Origin: an uncultured Clostridia bacterium
Lineage (GTDB): Bacteria > Bacillota > Clostridia > TANB77 > CAG-508
Assembly: GCA_947627105.1 (NCBI GenBank)
Contig: CANQUT010000010.1
Location: 1 to 45,784, forward strand
DNA: 45,784 nucleotides
Direction of reading: 5' to 3'
Of the stretch, positions 29,114-38,130 are shown piece by piece; position 1 is the first letter of the stretch; every line of letters begins with the position of its first letter. The position numbers and the translations under genes are program-made. Under the pieces are notes generated by a model. The model saw only the letters and a program-made list of their open reading frames with translations, had not been told where the DNA came from and did not search any database.

Positions 29114-31201
29114 ATGAATGCTGATATGTTAAAATACTTATTAATAGGTGTTGGAGCATTATTTGTTGTAATTGTAATTGCCTTTTTAATTATCGATAAA
29201 AAATCTAAAAGTTCTGAAGCAAGAAAAATTAGAAAATTAAGAGAGGGTACAAAAGAAAGATCTTTTTCTTTTGAAGTTTTATATCAAAAGTTATATATAA
29301 TTTACCTTAAAACACCATTCTTAAAAAGATATTTACTTAAAATTAGAAGAAGACTTGCAATTTTAAATGTAGACGATGAATATTTAACAAGAAAACAAGC
29401 TTCTAAAATCTTAACTAATACTATTCTTATAGTATTACCTTTAGCAATTATAATAATTGCTATTACACATAATAATACTTTGTTAATGTGTATGCTACTT
29501 ATTTTTGAACTATTTATGGTAGATACTTTTATAGATGGTATGGTAGATAAGCTAGATAATAAATTACTAAGAGAACAAATAGATTTCTTCTCAGAAATTA
29601 GACATGCTTATCATGAGTTTAATATGGTAGAAGAAGCAATATATCAAGTTGCACAAGATGATGATAAACCAGAAATGTCAAGACAAGCTGAAAAAATTTA
29701 TGAAGTATTAATTTCAAACGATCCAGAAGGTGAACTTGAAAAATATTATGATATTGCACCAAATAGTTATTTAAAAGAGTTTGCAGGTATTTCTTACTTA
29801 ACAAAAGAATTTGGTGACCGTAAAATAGATAATGCATCATTATACTTAAAAAATTTAAATAACATTACTCAAGAAATGCAACTAGAAATTTTAAAAAGAG
29901 ATAAATTAGATTATACTTTTCAAAGCTTATCTGTAATAGCCATATTGCCAATGCTTGCAATTGAGCCAATAAAAAATTGGTCTATTTCTCAATTTAGTTT
30001 TACAGAAGACTTTTACAATGGCAAAAATGGTATGATTGTACAAATATTATTATTAATAATTACTTTTGTTTGCTACATTTTAACTAGAAAATTAAAAGAT
30101 AATGGTTCAACAGCCATGAATACTAAAAATACAGAAAATCCATGGCAGGAAAAATTATATAAAAATCCACTAATAAAAAAGATAATAGATTTATTCATAC
30201 CAAAACAAGGAACAAAAGAATATGTAAATTTAAATACAAAAATGAAAGAAGCCGCATCTAAAGATAAAATACAATGGATTTACATTAATAGAATTTTATT
30301 GTGTGTTACTGTTTTTATTGTATCAATATTTTTATTTGGACAATTACACCAAATTACAATTAATAATGTATTCACAGATCCTACTGTAGATCATAATATT
30401 GTAGGGCAAATGCAAGATAAAGATAAAAAGAACGCTATGGAACTTACTGAATCAGATAATCAGTATATACGTTATTATAGAGGAAATACAAAAGTAACTC
30501 AAAAAGACCTAGAAACAATAATGAAAAATGGCAAAATTAATAAAGATTATGTTGATAGCAGAGATGGCGAAATAGAAGTAGCAGCTGAAAGAATTTTACA
30601 AAAAATTAAAACTGTTAATACAGAGCAAATGCAATGGTTTGAAGTTCTACTTGCAATGGTATTTGGAATAATAGCATATAATGCACCTGTTTGGATGTTA
30701 ATATTCCAAGCTAAAATGAGACAATTAGAAATGGAAGACGAAGTAATGCAATTTAATACAATCATTTTAATGTTAATGAAAATTGAAAGGGTAAATGTAG
30801 AAATAATATTAGAATGGTTAGAGCGTTATGCAAATATATTTAAAGAACCAATAAGCAAATGTGTAAATAATTATGAAAGTGGACCATGGGAAGCATTAGA
30901 ACAATTAAAAGAAGAGGTTACCTTCCAGCCATTTATTAGAATTATTGAAAGTTTACAAGCAGCAGTAGAAAAAATTCCAATTGCAGATGCATTTGACGAA
31001 TTAGATACAGAAAGAGAATATTATCAAGCAAAGAGAAAAGAATCAAATGAAAGATTAATTTCTAAAAAAGGTAGAATAGGAAAAGCAATAGGTTTTGCAC
31101 CAATGGTTATATTATTTGTAGGCTATTTAATTGTACCATTAGTATTTATTGGTTTAACAAGCATGACAGAATCATTTAATAGTATGACATCAATGCAATA
31201 A
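29114..31201 (+). CDS. TadB/TadC-like inner-membrane platform protein
   Basis: multi-TM, T2SSF-like C-term 'LEMEDEVMQFNTIILMLMKIERVNVEIILEWLERYANIF'; after cpaF. Confidence 0.75.
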   Translation: MNADMLKYLLIGVGALFVVIVIAFLIIDKKSKSSEARKIRKLREGTKERSFSFEVLYQKLYIIYLKTPFLKRYLLKIRRRLAILNVDDEYLTRKQASKILTNTILIVLPLAIIIIAITHNNTLLMCMLLIFELFMVDTFIDGMVDKLDNKLLREQIDFFSEIRHAYHEFNMVEEAIYQVAQDDDKPEMSRQAEKIYEVLISNDPEGELEKYYDIAPNSYLKEFAGISYLTKEFGDRKIDNASLYLKNLNNITQEMQLEILKRDKLDYTFQSLSVIAILPMLAIEPIKNWSISQFSFTEDFYNGKNGMIVQILLLIITFVCYILTRKLKDNGSTAMNTKNTENPWQEKLYKNPLIKKIIDLFIPKQGTKEYVNLNTKMKEAASKDKIQWIYINRILLCVTVFIVSIFLFGQLHQITINNVFTDPTVDHNIVGQMQDKDKKNAMELTESDNQYIRYYRGNTKVTQKDLETIMKNGKINKDYVDSRDGEIEVAAERILQKIKTVNTEQMQWFEVLLAMVFGIIAYNAPVWMLIFQAKMRQLEMEDEVMQFNTIILMLMKIERVNVEIILEWLERYANIFKEPISKCVNNYESGPWEALEQLKEEVTFQPFIRIIESLQAAVEKIPIADAFDELDTEREYYQAKRKESNERLISKKGRIGKAIGFAPMVILFVGYLIVPLVFIGLTSMTESFNSMTSMQ

Positions 31202-31224
31202 TTTCTATAGAAAGGGAAAAAAAT

Positions 31225-31914
31225 ATGGAAAATGCATCAAAAGCTTTAATTATGGCTGGTTCTGTTTTATTAGCACTTTTAATTATAGGAACATTAGTAT
31301 TTATGTTTAATTCATTAAGCAATTTAAAAAGAGAAGAAGCTAGTAGTGAAGAAGTTATAAAAATTGTAGAATTTAACAAGAAAATACAAATGTTTGATAG
31401 AGATCTTTATGGTTCTGAATTAATATCTTTAGCAAATTTAATTGATGATTATAATAAATCAGAAGCAGCTGAATATGTAGGCTATAAAGAAATTACTTTA
31501 AAGGTAAATATGGAAGCAATAAACATTGAAATGAATGGCTATATGGACAAAATCTATAATAGTTATGAAAAATTAGTAAAAGATTATAAAGAAAATATAG
31601 AAAAAAAGTTAGAAGATTTTAAAAAGACAGAGAAAGTTTTAAACATAAATATAGGCAAAAGTGCAAAAGATTGGTCTGGCATGACAGATTTACAACAAAG
31701 TATACATTTGGAAAATTTGCAAAAATCTAAAAACCTTAATAATATTCAAATAGAAGAAATTAGAAAAGAAATGTCAATTCGTGCAGAAGAATACTCAAAT
31801 TTAAAAACAGCTTCAAATACTTTTAAAAATAGAAAATTTAGACCTAATGTATTTGAATATGATGTTAACACAGATAGAGTAACAAGAATAGAATTTGAAG
31901 TAATGCCAATATAA
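31225..31914 (+). CDS. pilin-like protein, MENASKAL family member 1
   Basis: MENASKALIMAGSVLLALLIIGTLVFMFNSLSNLKREEA. Confidence 0.7.
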   Translation: MENASKALIMAGSVLLALLIIGTLVFMFNSLSNLKREEASSEEVIKIVEFNKKIQMFDRDLYGSELISLANLIDDYNKSEAAEYVGYKEITLKVNMEAINIEMNGYMDKIYNSYEKLVKDYKENIEKKLEDFKKTEKVLNINIGKSAKDWSGMTDLQQSIHLENLQKSKNLNNIQIEEIRKEMSIRAEEYSNLKTASNTFKNRKFRPNVFEYDVNTDRVTRIEFEVMPI

Positions 31915-31932
31915 AAAAGAAAGGGGTTATAT

Positions 31933-32578
31933 ATGGAAAATGCATCAAATGCTTTAATTATAGCTGGTGGTGTACTAATAGGTATTTTAATAATTTCCAC
32001 AGGGGTATATTTATTTTCTGCTTATGCACAATACAGTTCAAATTCGTACCAAAAAATTGAAAATGCAAAAATAGAACAATTTAATAGCCAATTTTTAAAA
32101 TACTATGAAAATGCTACAGCTAGTCATATAGATGCAAATGGCAAAGGCCATACTATAACCAAGTATATAGATGCAAATGGAAATGAATATACTAAAGAAA
32201 CGCCAATTTTATGTACTATACATGATATAATTAGCTTAGCAAATTTAGCAAAACAAAATAATAAAGACTTAGAAGTAGAAGAAGAACCTCGGTTATAATA
32301 ATAATTCACTTTATATTCAAATTGATGTTAAAGATAAAACTTTAGGAAACATTGTAAATTTAGAAAAAAATATTGAAAATATTAAAATGCAACTTTTACA
32401 AGGTGCAGTACATGAAGTAGATGCAATGGACCAAAATGGACATAATATATATGATGAAGAAGGCAACCCAAAGAAGCAATTATTAACTAAATATTATGTT
32501 TGTGAAGAACTAAAAATAAGTAGCAAAACTAAAAGAGTTTGTTATATGAAATTTACAGAGCGTACCATATACTGGTAA
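31933..32578 (+). CDS. pilin-like protein, MENASKAL family member 2; joined by +1 shift at CGG 32290
   Basis: 31933 ORF + 32387 ORF join as ...LEVEEEP-G-YNNNSLYIQIDVKDKTLGNIVNLEKNIENIKMQLLQGAVHEVD... Confidence 0.75.
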
Positions 32579-32638
32579 TATTTAAAAAATATTTACAAAT
32601 TTAAGCTAATTATGTTATAATAAAGGAAGAAAGAGCAA

Positions 32639-33076
32639 ATGAAAAAAACATTTGTCATAATTTTAACAATTTTTATAATTTTACTTGCTATTATTAGTTA
32701 TTATATATATAATACTAGAAGATTATCAAGTTTAGCAGAAAATCATAATAAAATATATGAAACTTATTATGACCAAGAAATACTTGGAACTACTTTAATT
32801 AGTATTATTAATAAAGCAATAGATGATAACGAAAAAAATGGCATATCAAAATTACAAAATAGTATTTATTATGAAGAAAACAATGAAAATTCTATAAAAA
32901 TAGAGGTTACATTTTCAGAAGAAGCTAACCACATTCCAATGGAAAAAATAGCAGAGCAAGGAGTAGAAGCTTTTATGAAGGTTTACCCAACAGCAGTGTT
33001 TAAATGTACAAAAATAGAATATCATCAAAAAACAAATCAAATAAAATATTTATACTTTGAATATATAAAAAATTGA
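32639..33076 (+). CDS. membrane-anchored hypothetical protein in pilin operon
   Basis: N-term TM, intact ORF with RBS. Confidence 0.6.
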   Translation: MKKTFVIILTIFIILLAIISYYIYNTRRLSSLAENHNKIYETYYDQEILGTTLISIINKAIDDNEKNGISKLQNSIYYEENNENSIKIEVTFSEEANHIPMEKIAEQGVEAFMKVYPTAVFKCTKIEYHQKTNQIKYLYFEYIKN

Positions 33077-33145
33077 TTTTATTATTAGAGAAATTCTAAT
33101 TTAATATAAAAATTACAAAAGTTAAATTTAAAGGAGGAAATTTTT

Positions 33146-33610
33146 ATGGAAAACGCATCAAAAGCACTTATTATAGCAGGTGCTATCTTATTATCAATTT
33201 TAATTATAGGTTTAGGTATGTTTATATATCAACAGGCTGCAGATGCATTCGATATGGACACATTTAATGCAACACAAATACAAGCATATAATGATAAGTT
33301 TTTACAATATAATGGAATTATTACTGGAACTCAAGCAAGACAATTATGTAATACTATTACATCACATAATAGAATAACTGCAAAAGATAGTTCACAATTT
33401 GTTAAAATAACAGTTGGAGATGAAAACGTAAATGTTGAAGCTGAAACTTCAAATGGAGCAGGTGCTGATGATAACGCTGCAGCTTTTAATGCTACATTAT
33501 CTTCTGCAATTTCATCAATTCGTGCTGGATATACCTACAAAGTTACATATGGTTATGAACCAGGAAGTGGACTTATAGTTTCAATTGGCCTTGCAAAACA
33601 AAATAACTAG
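33146..33610 (+). CDS. pilin-like protein, MENASKAL family member 3
   Basis: MENASKALIIAGAILLSILIIGLGMFIYQQAADAF; RBS aaaggagg. Confidence 0.75.
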   Translation: MENASKALIIAGAILLSILIIGLGMFIYQQAADAFDMDTFNATQIQAYNDKFLQYNGIITGTQARQLCNTITSHNRITAKDSSQFVKITVGDENVNVEAETSNGAGADDNAAAFNATLSSAISSIRAGYTYKVTYGYEPGSGLIVSIGLAKQNN

Positions 33611-33623
33611 TCGGAGAAAAAGT

Positions 33624-34314
33624 ATGGAAAATGCTACAGATGCTTTAAAAATTGCTTTTGCAGTATTGGTATTTACTATGGCACTAAGTATTTCTATGGT
33701 AATGTTTAGTAGATTAAATGATGTTTCTAGTTTTGTTATTTCTTCTACAGATATTACACAATACTATGAATACGAAGGAGCAGATGTTAATAAAACTAAC
33801 AGAATTGTAGGAATAGAAACAATTATACCAACATTATATAAATACTACAAAGAAAACTATACTGTAATATTTTTAAAAGAAGATGGAACTCCGTTAGGAC
33901 TATATAAAAGTGTTACTGATAGAAATTTATGGGGTAATGGTGTAGATGATAGTACTGGAAACATAGGTAAGTATTATTCATCAAATTCTGATAATGAAAA
34001 AGTATGTTCATTTGATGTTGATGAAGAACTTACTCGCCATGAACCATGGACAGGAACTACAGAAGATTATAAAAATAATTTAGACGCTTTTTTAAAAGGA
34101 CGGTATATTTAATTATCCAAGTAATCCTAATCTAAAAGCTTATGATTACTCTGAAGAATTAAATAATGCTGGTGGATTTATTGGACGCTACAAAACAAGT
34201 AAATTTAAAGAAATGCTTGGAGAATATACTTATGATACAGAAAATGAAGAAAACGAAAATGCATTATTAAAAAACAGAAAAAAAAGAGTAATTATATACC
34301 AATTACAATCATAA
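33624..34314 (+). CDS. pilin-like protein, MENASKAL family member 4; joined by +1 shift at CGG 34101
   Basis: ...LDAFLKG-G-IFNYPSNPNLKAYDYSEELNNAGGFIGRYKTSKFKEMLGEYTYDTENEENENALLKNRKKRVIIYQLQS*. Confidence 0.75.
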
Positions 34315-34334
34315 TAAAAAAAGGAGTAGATATT

Positions 34335-34859
34335 ATGGGAGATAGTTTAATTACAATTATTGCAATAGCCTTAGCAGCTGTTTTAATGTTTGTGTTTCCA
34401 CTTATGTCATTATCAGAAAGAACAGATGACATTTCACAGCTCGTAATTCAATCAGCTACAGATGAATTTGTTAATAATGTTAGAACAACAGGAAAATTAA
34501 CATTAGATGATTATGAAAAATATTTACAAACTATTTCAGCAACAGGAAATTCATTTGAAACAGAAATAGCAATTCATCAATTAGATGAAAATCCAGGTGT
34601 AAAAGTTTCACAAGCAGAAATGACTAAAATAGGAGAAAACATATATTATAGTTCATATACTAGTCAAATACAACAAGAATTAAATAAAAGTGGTAGAATA
34701 AAACTAAAAGAAGGCGACATGATTTCTGTCGTAGTTAAAAACACAAATCAAACAATTGCTCAATTATTAAGGAACTTCTTCTATCAAATTACAGGAGACG
34801 GATCTGGACAACTAGTTGGAAAAGGAAATGCAATAATTACTGTAAATGGAAGTAACTAA
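34335..34859 (+). CDS. membrane-anchored pilus-locus protein
   Basis: N-term TM, RBS aaggag, intact ORF. Confidence 0.65.
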   Translation: MGDSLITIIAIALAAVLMFVFPLMSLSERTDDISQLVIQSATDEFVNNVRTTGKLTLDDYEKYLQTISATGNSFETEIAIHQLDENPGVKVSQAEMTKIGENIYYSSYTSQIQQELNKSGRIKLKEGDMISVVVKNTNQTIAQLLRNFFYQITGDGSGQLVGKGNAIITVNGSN

Positions 34860-34917
34860 ATATTATAAAATATAAAAACCTGTGGGATTTTTATAAATCC
34901 CTATAATTTAAAAAGTG

Positions 34918-34944
34918 TAGGGGTGGTAAATCCACCCTTTTTTA
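34918..34944 (+). terminator. Rho-independent terminator
   Basis: ggggtggtaaatccacccttttttat. Confidence 0.8.
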
Positions 34945-34975
34945 TATAGTAAAATTACCAAAGAAAGGAAAAAGC

Positions 34976-36769
34976 ATGAAAATACAATATATTGCAGTTA
35001 TTTTTATAATAATTATTTTACCAATTGCAATGACAATGTCTTTTTATATTGCTTCACAAATAGACACAATTAATTTACAAACACAATATAATTCAGAATT
35101 AAAAAATTGTACTTATGATTGTATGAGAGCATTTCAAATTAATACTGCTAATAACCGTTATTCTAGTGTTGCTAATTCTAAAATTAGAGATATAGAGGCA
35201 GCAGCCTCAGCATTTTATAAATCTTTATCTTCTAATCAAGATGTTAGAATAGAAGATATAAGCCAATTTGTTCCAGCTTTAGTTTTTACTCTATATGATG
35301 GTTATTATATTCATAGTAAATATGAAAATGTATATGGTGGAGAAAATATTACTATAGGTAAGCCTCAAATAGAAGCAGAAATTTTAAAAGGAAAAGAATA
35401 TGAAAATGAAGGCTTAAAACCATATATATATTATTCATGTAGATTTAAAAAAGGTCAAAAAGATTTTGTAGTTAATTTTACTTTAGATAATGCAATTACA
35501 ATTTATGGAGATTTAGGCGAAGGCTATAAAACATATTCTGGTTATTTAATTAATCCAAACAATGTAACTATTGATTCTTATGGTTCTAATCCATTAAATT
35601 GGAGTTTAACATATAGTAATAATTCAAAAAGTTCACTTGATGATGTAAAAGTAGAAAAAGAGTTATTAACAGAACATTTACTATTTGCAAATGGAAATCA
35701 AGGAGATTATGATTATTTAGTGTATAATGGTCAAAAAATTTATTATGATACTCAGCAAAGAAAATATTTCTTTTATCAAGATTATGAAAAATTATATTTA
35801 ACAGAATCATCAGGCAATGTAGATGTAAATAATTATTTAAAAGCTAGAACATCAGGTAATCATTTATATAGTACAAGTAGTTTTGAATATTATCAAACTG
35901 CAAAAAATTTTAGTGAAAAAATAATGGCTTTAACAGCACAAATTTGTCAAGCTGATGCTAAAGATGTAAATGGAAATAAAATTGAATTTGCTGTAGATAC
36001 AGGAAATGATGAAATTTTTGTTGCAGATGAAAACAATGATCCATTGATTTCTAGTTCAACATTTAATGAAATTCGTATGCAAGTAATTCGTAAATCAATT
36101 GAAACAAATTTAACAGCAGCTATTGCTCAATACAGTGACTTTGATAATGGACTTTATGAATTTAGGCTTCCAAAAATGAGTGAAATTGATTGGGAAAAAA
36201 TAACAAATAAAGTATCAATTATATCTTTTTTACAAGGAATACCAATTGGACATAAATACTTTAATAATTATTGTGTAATTACAAATGATAATAATGAAGA
36301 AACAGTTAATAAAGAAAATATTTATGTTATTACAGAAAATGCTTCAGGTCAAAGAGAATATCATCTTTCAGGCTGTATGGAACTTGCAAAACCAGAAAGT
36401 GATACTAATCTTAAAATTGTAGATGTAGCATATAATAACTTAAATTTTGTAAGACAAACTGTTAGAATTTCAGAAGGAAATTATTTGTATTTTTATCCAC
36501 AAACAAGAATGAATGGAAATAGTATAAAAACAATTACAGCATGTTATAGTTGTATAGTTAATGCAGGAGCAGTTCATACTGCAGATGAAATAATAGTTGG
36601 AAAAACAATTGAAAAAGACGTAAACTGGAATGATACAATAAAAGCAGATGTAACAGGAGCCTCAAATGAAGACAAAAGGTTAAAAGAAATTAGAGAATAT
36701 TATATAAGAGCATTAGGGCGTGAAAGATATGATTTATATAGATTTAATATAGATTCATTTACAACATAA
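34976..36769 (+). CDS. membrane-anchored extracellular protein, unknown (TadE/G-like position)
   Basis: N-term TM 'IQYIAVIFIIIILPIAMTMSFYIASQI'; large exported part. Confidence 0.6.
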   Translation: MKIQYIAVIFIIIILPIAMTMSFYIASQIDTINLQTQYNSELKNCTYDCMRAFQINTANNRYSSVANSKIRDIEAAASAFYKSLSSNQDVRIEDISQFVPALVFTLYDGYYIHSKYENVYGGENITIGKPQIEAEILKGKEYENEGLKPYIYYSCRFKKGQKDFVVNFTLDNAITIYGDLGEGYKTYSGYLINPNNVTIDSYGSNPLNWSLTYSNNSKSSLDDVKVEKELLTEHLLFANGNQGDYDYLVYNGQKIYYDTQQRKYFFYQDYEKLYLTESSGNVDVNNYLKARTSGNHLYSTSSFEYYQTAKNFSEKIMALTAQICQADAKDVNGNKIEFAVDTGNDEIFVADENNDPLISSSTFNEIRMQVIRKSIETNLTAAIAQYSDFDNGLYEFRLPKMSEIDWEKITNKVSIISFLQGIPIGHKYFNNYCVITNDNNEETVNKENIYVITENASGQREYHLSGCMELAKPESDTNLKIVDVAYNNLNFVRQTVRISEGNYLYFYPQTRMNGNSIKTITACYSCIVNAGAVHTADEIIVGKTIEKDVNWNDTIKADVTGASNEDKRLKEIREYYIRALGRERYDLYRFNIDSFTT

Positions 36770-36830
36770 AAAATAAAAATTGTTTAAATTTTCAAAAGAT
36801 GGTTATTCTAATATAAAAAGGAGACCATCT

Positions 36831-38045
36831 ATGAAAAAAATAAAAAATATAATTATAATTTTATCTTTACTTATTTTGTATATTTATATTTGTAATATTA
36901 CACTACTTCCCAGTAGTTACATCTTAATGCAAGGAGAAAATTTTAATATTTACACATTAGCAGGACTACATTTGCAAGAAAAAGATTCTCCTTATATGTT
37001 ACAAACAGTAAGTACAAATCAAACAAAATTAAGTAAGATAGGAAAAATAGATTATTCTTTAAATTTATTTAATATATTTTCTGTAAAAGATATTAGCATA
37101 AATGTTATTCCAAGAACAATGGTTGTTCCTGTAGGAAAAACCATTGGAATGAAATTGTATACAGAAGGCGTTTTAGTTGTAGGAATGTCTGAAATAGAAG
37201 GCAAAAAACCTTATGAACAGTCTGGAATACAAGAAGGAGATATAATTCTTCAAATTAATCAAAATGAAATAGACACTACAGAAGATTTAATGCAAATTGT
37301 AAATGAATGTAAAGGAAAAGCTCTTTCTATAAAATATATGCATGGTGAAGAAACAGCTACAACCAGTATAACTCCAATAAAAAATGCAAATAATGAATAT
37401 AAATTAGGACTTTGGGTAAGAGATGCTGCAGCAGGTGTAGGAACACTTACATTTTATGAGCCATCATCTAAAATGTTTGGAACACTTGGACATGGAATAT
37501 TAGATGTAGATACATCTGGTTTAATAAAAATTGAAAATGGAGAGCTTGTAACTACTAATATTTTATCTGTTATAAAAGGTCAAAAAGGAAGTCCTGGAGA
37601 AATTAGAGGTACAATAGAATCAGGTTATACTATTGGAAATATTTCTAAAAATACAGAATTCGGTGTGTTTGGAAAATTAAACATACCTTCATATTTAGGA
37701 ATTATAGACACTAATGCAATAGATGTTTGCACTAGAGAAGAAATACAAACTGGAAAAGCACAAATTATTTGTGAATTAGAAAATGGAAAAAGAGACTATT
37801 ATGAAATAGAAATTCAAAAAATATTTTTAAATAATAATAAAGATAATAAAAGCATGCTAATAAAAGTTACAGATGAAAAACTAATTGAAAAAACAGGTGG
37901 AATTATTCAAGGAATGAGTGGGGCACCAATTATACAAAACGGAAAATTTGTAGGCGCAGTAACACATGTATTAGTAAATGACCCAACACTTGGCTATGGA
38001 GTGTTTGCAGATATAATGCTAAAACAAATGAAAGAAGTAAACTAA
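36831..38045 (+). CDS. spoIVB: SpoIVB-like S55 peptidase with PDZ domain
   Basis: 'LGLWVRDAAAGVGTLTFYEPSSKMFGTLGHGILD', 'GIIQGMSGAPIIQNGKFVGAVTHVLVNDPTLGYGVF'. Confidence 0.9.
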   Translation: MKKIKNIIIILSLLILYIYICNITLLPSSYILMQGENFNIYTLAGLHLQEKDSPYMLQTVSTNQTKLSKIGKIDYSLNLFNIFSVKDISINVIPRTMVVPVGKTIGMKLYTEGVLVVGMSEIEGKKPYEQSGIQEGDIILQINQNEIDTTEDLMQIVNECKGKALSIKYMHGEETATTSITPIKNANNEYKLGLWVRDAAAGVGTLTFYEPSSKMFGTLGHGILDVDTSGLIKIENGELVTTNILSVIKGQKGSPGEIRGTIESGYTIGNISKNTEFGVFGKLNIPSYLGIIDTNAIDVCTREEIQTGKAQIICELENGKRDYYEIEIQKIFLNNNKDNKSMLIKVTDEKLIEKTGGIIQGMSGAPIIQNGKFVGAVTHVLVNDPTLGYGVFADIMLKQMKEVN

Positions 38046-38130
38046 AGCAACTATATATATATATATTAATTTGAATAAATATGGAAAAAATGATATAATA
38101 TATATAATATAAACATTGGAGGAAACACTA

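Noticed and set aside
22569-34103. Frameshifts as random sequencing errors or pseudogenes
   Set aside because: All five breaks have the same form (extra C before an in-frame Gly codon, always in-frame CGG), are not in homopolymers, and flanking ORFs show no other decay. Artifact cannot be fully excluded without reads.
22569-34103. Simple sense reassignment of CGG (as known in some Firmicutes)
   Set aside because: A triplet reassignment would not restore the reading frame; a net +1 shift is needed at every site.
38043-38110. (TA)n-rich stretch tatatatatatatta and tataatatatataatataa
   Set aside because: Ordinary AT-rich intergenic DNA/promoter region; not located within a coding start and no frame consequence.
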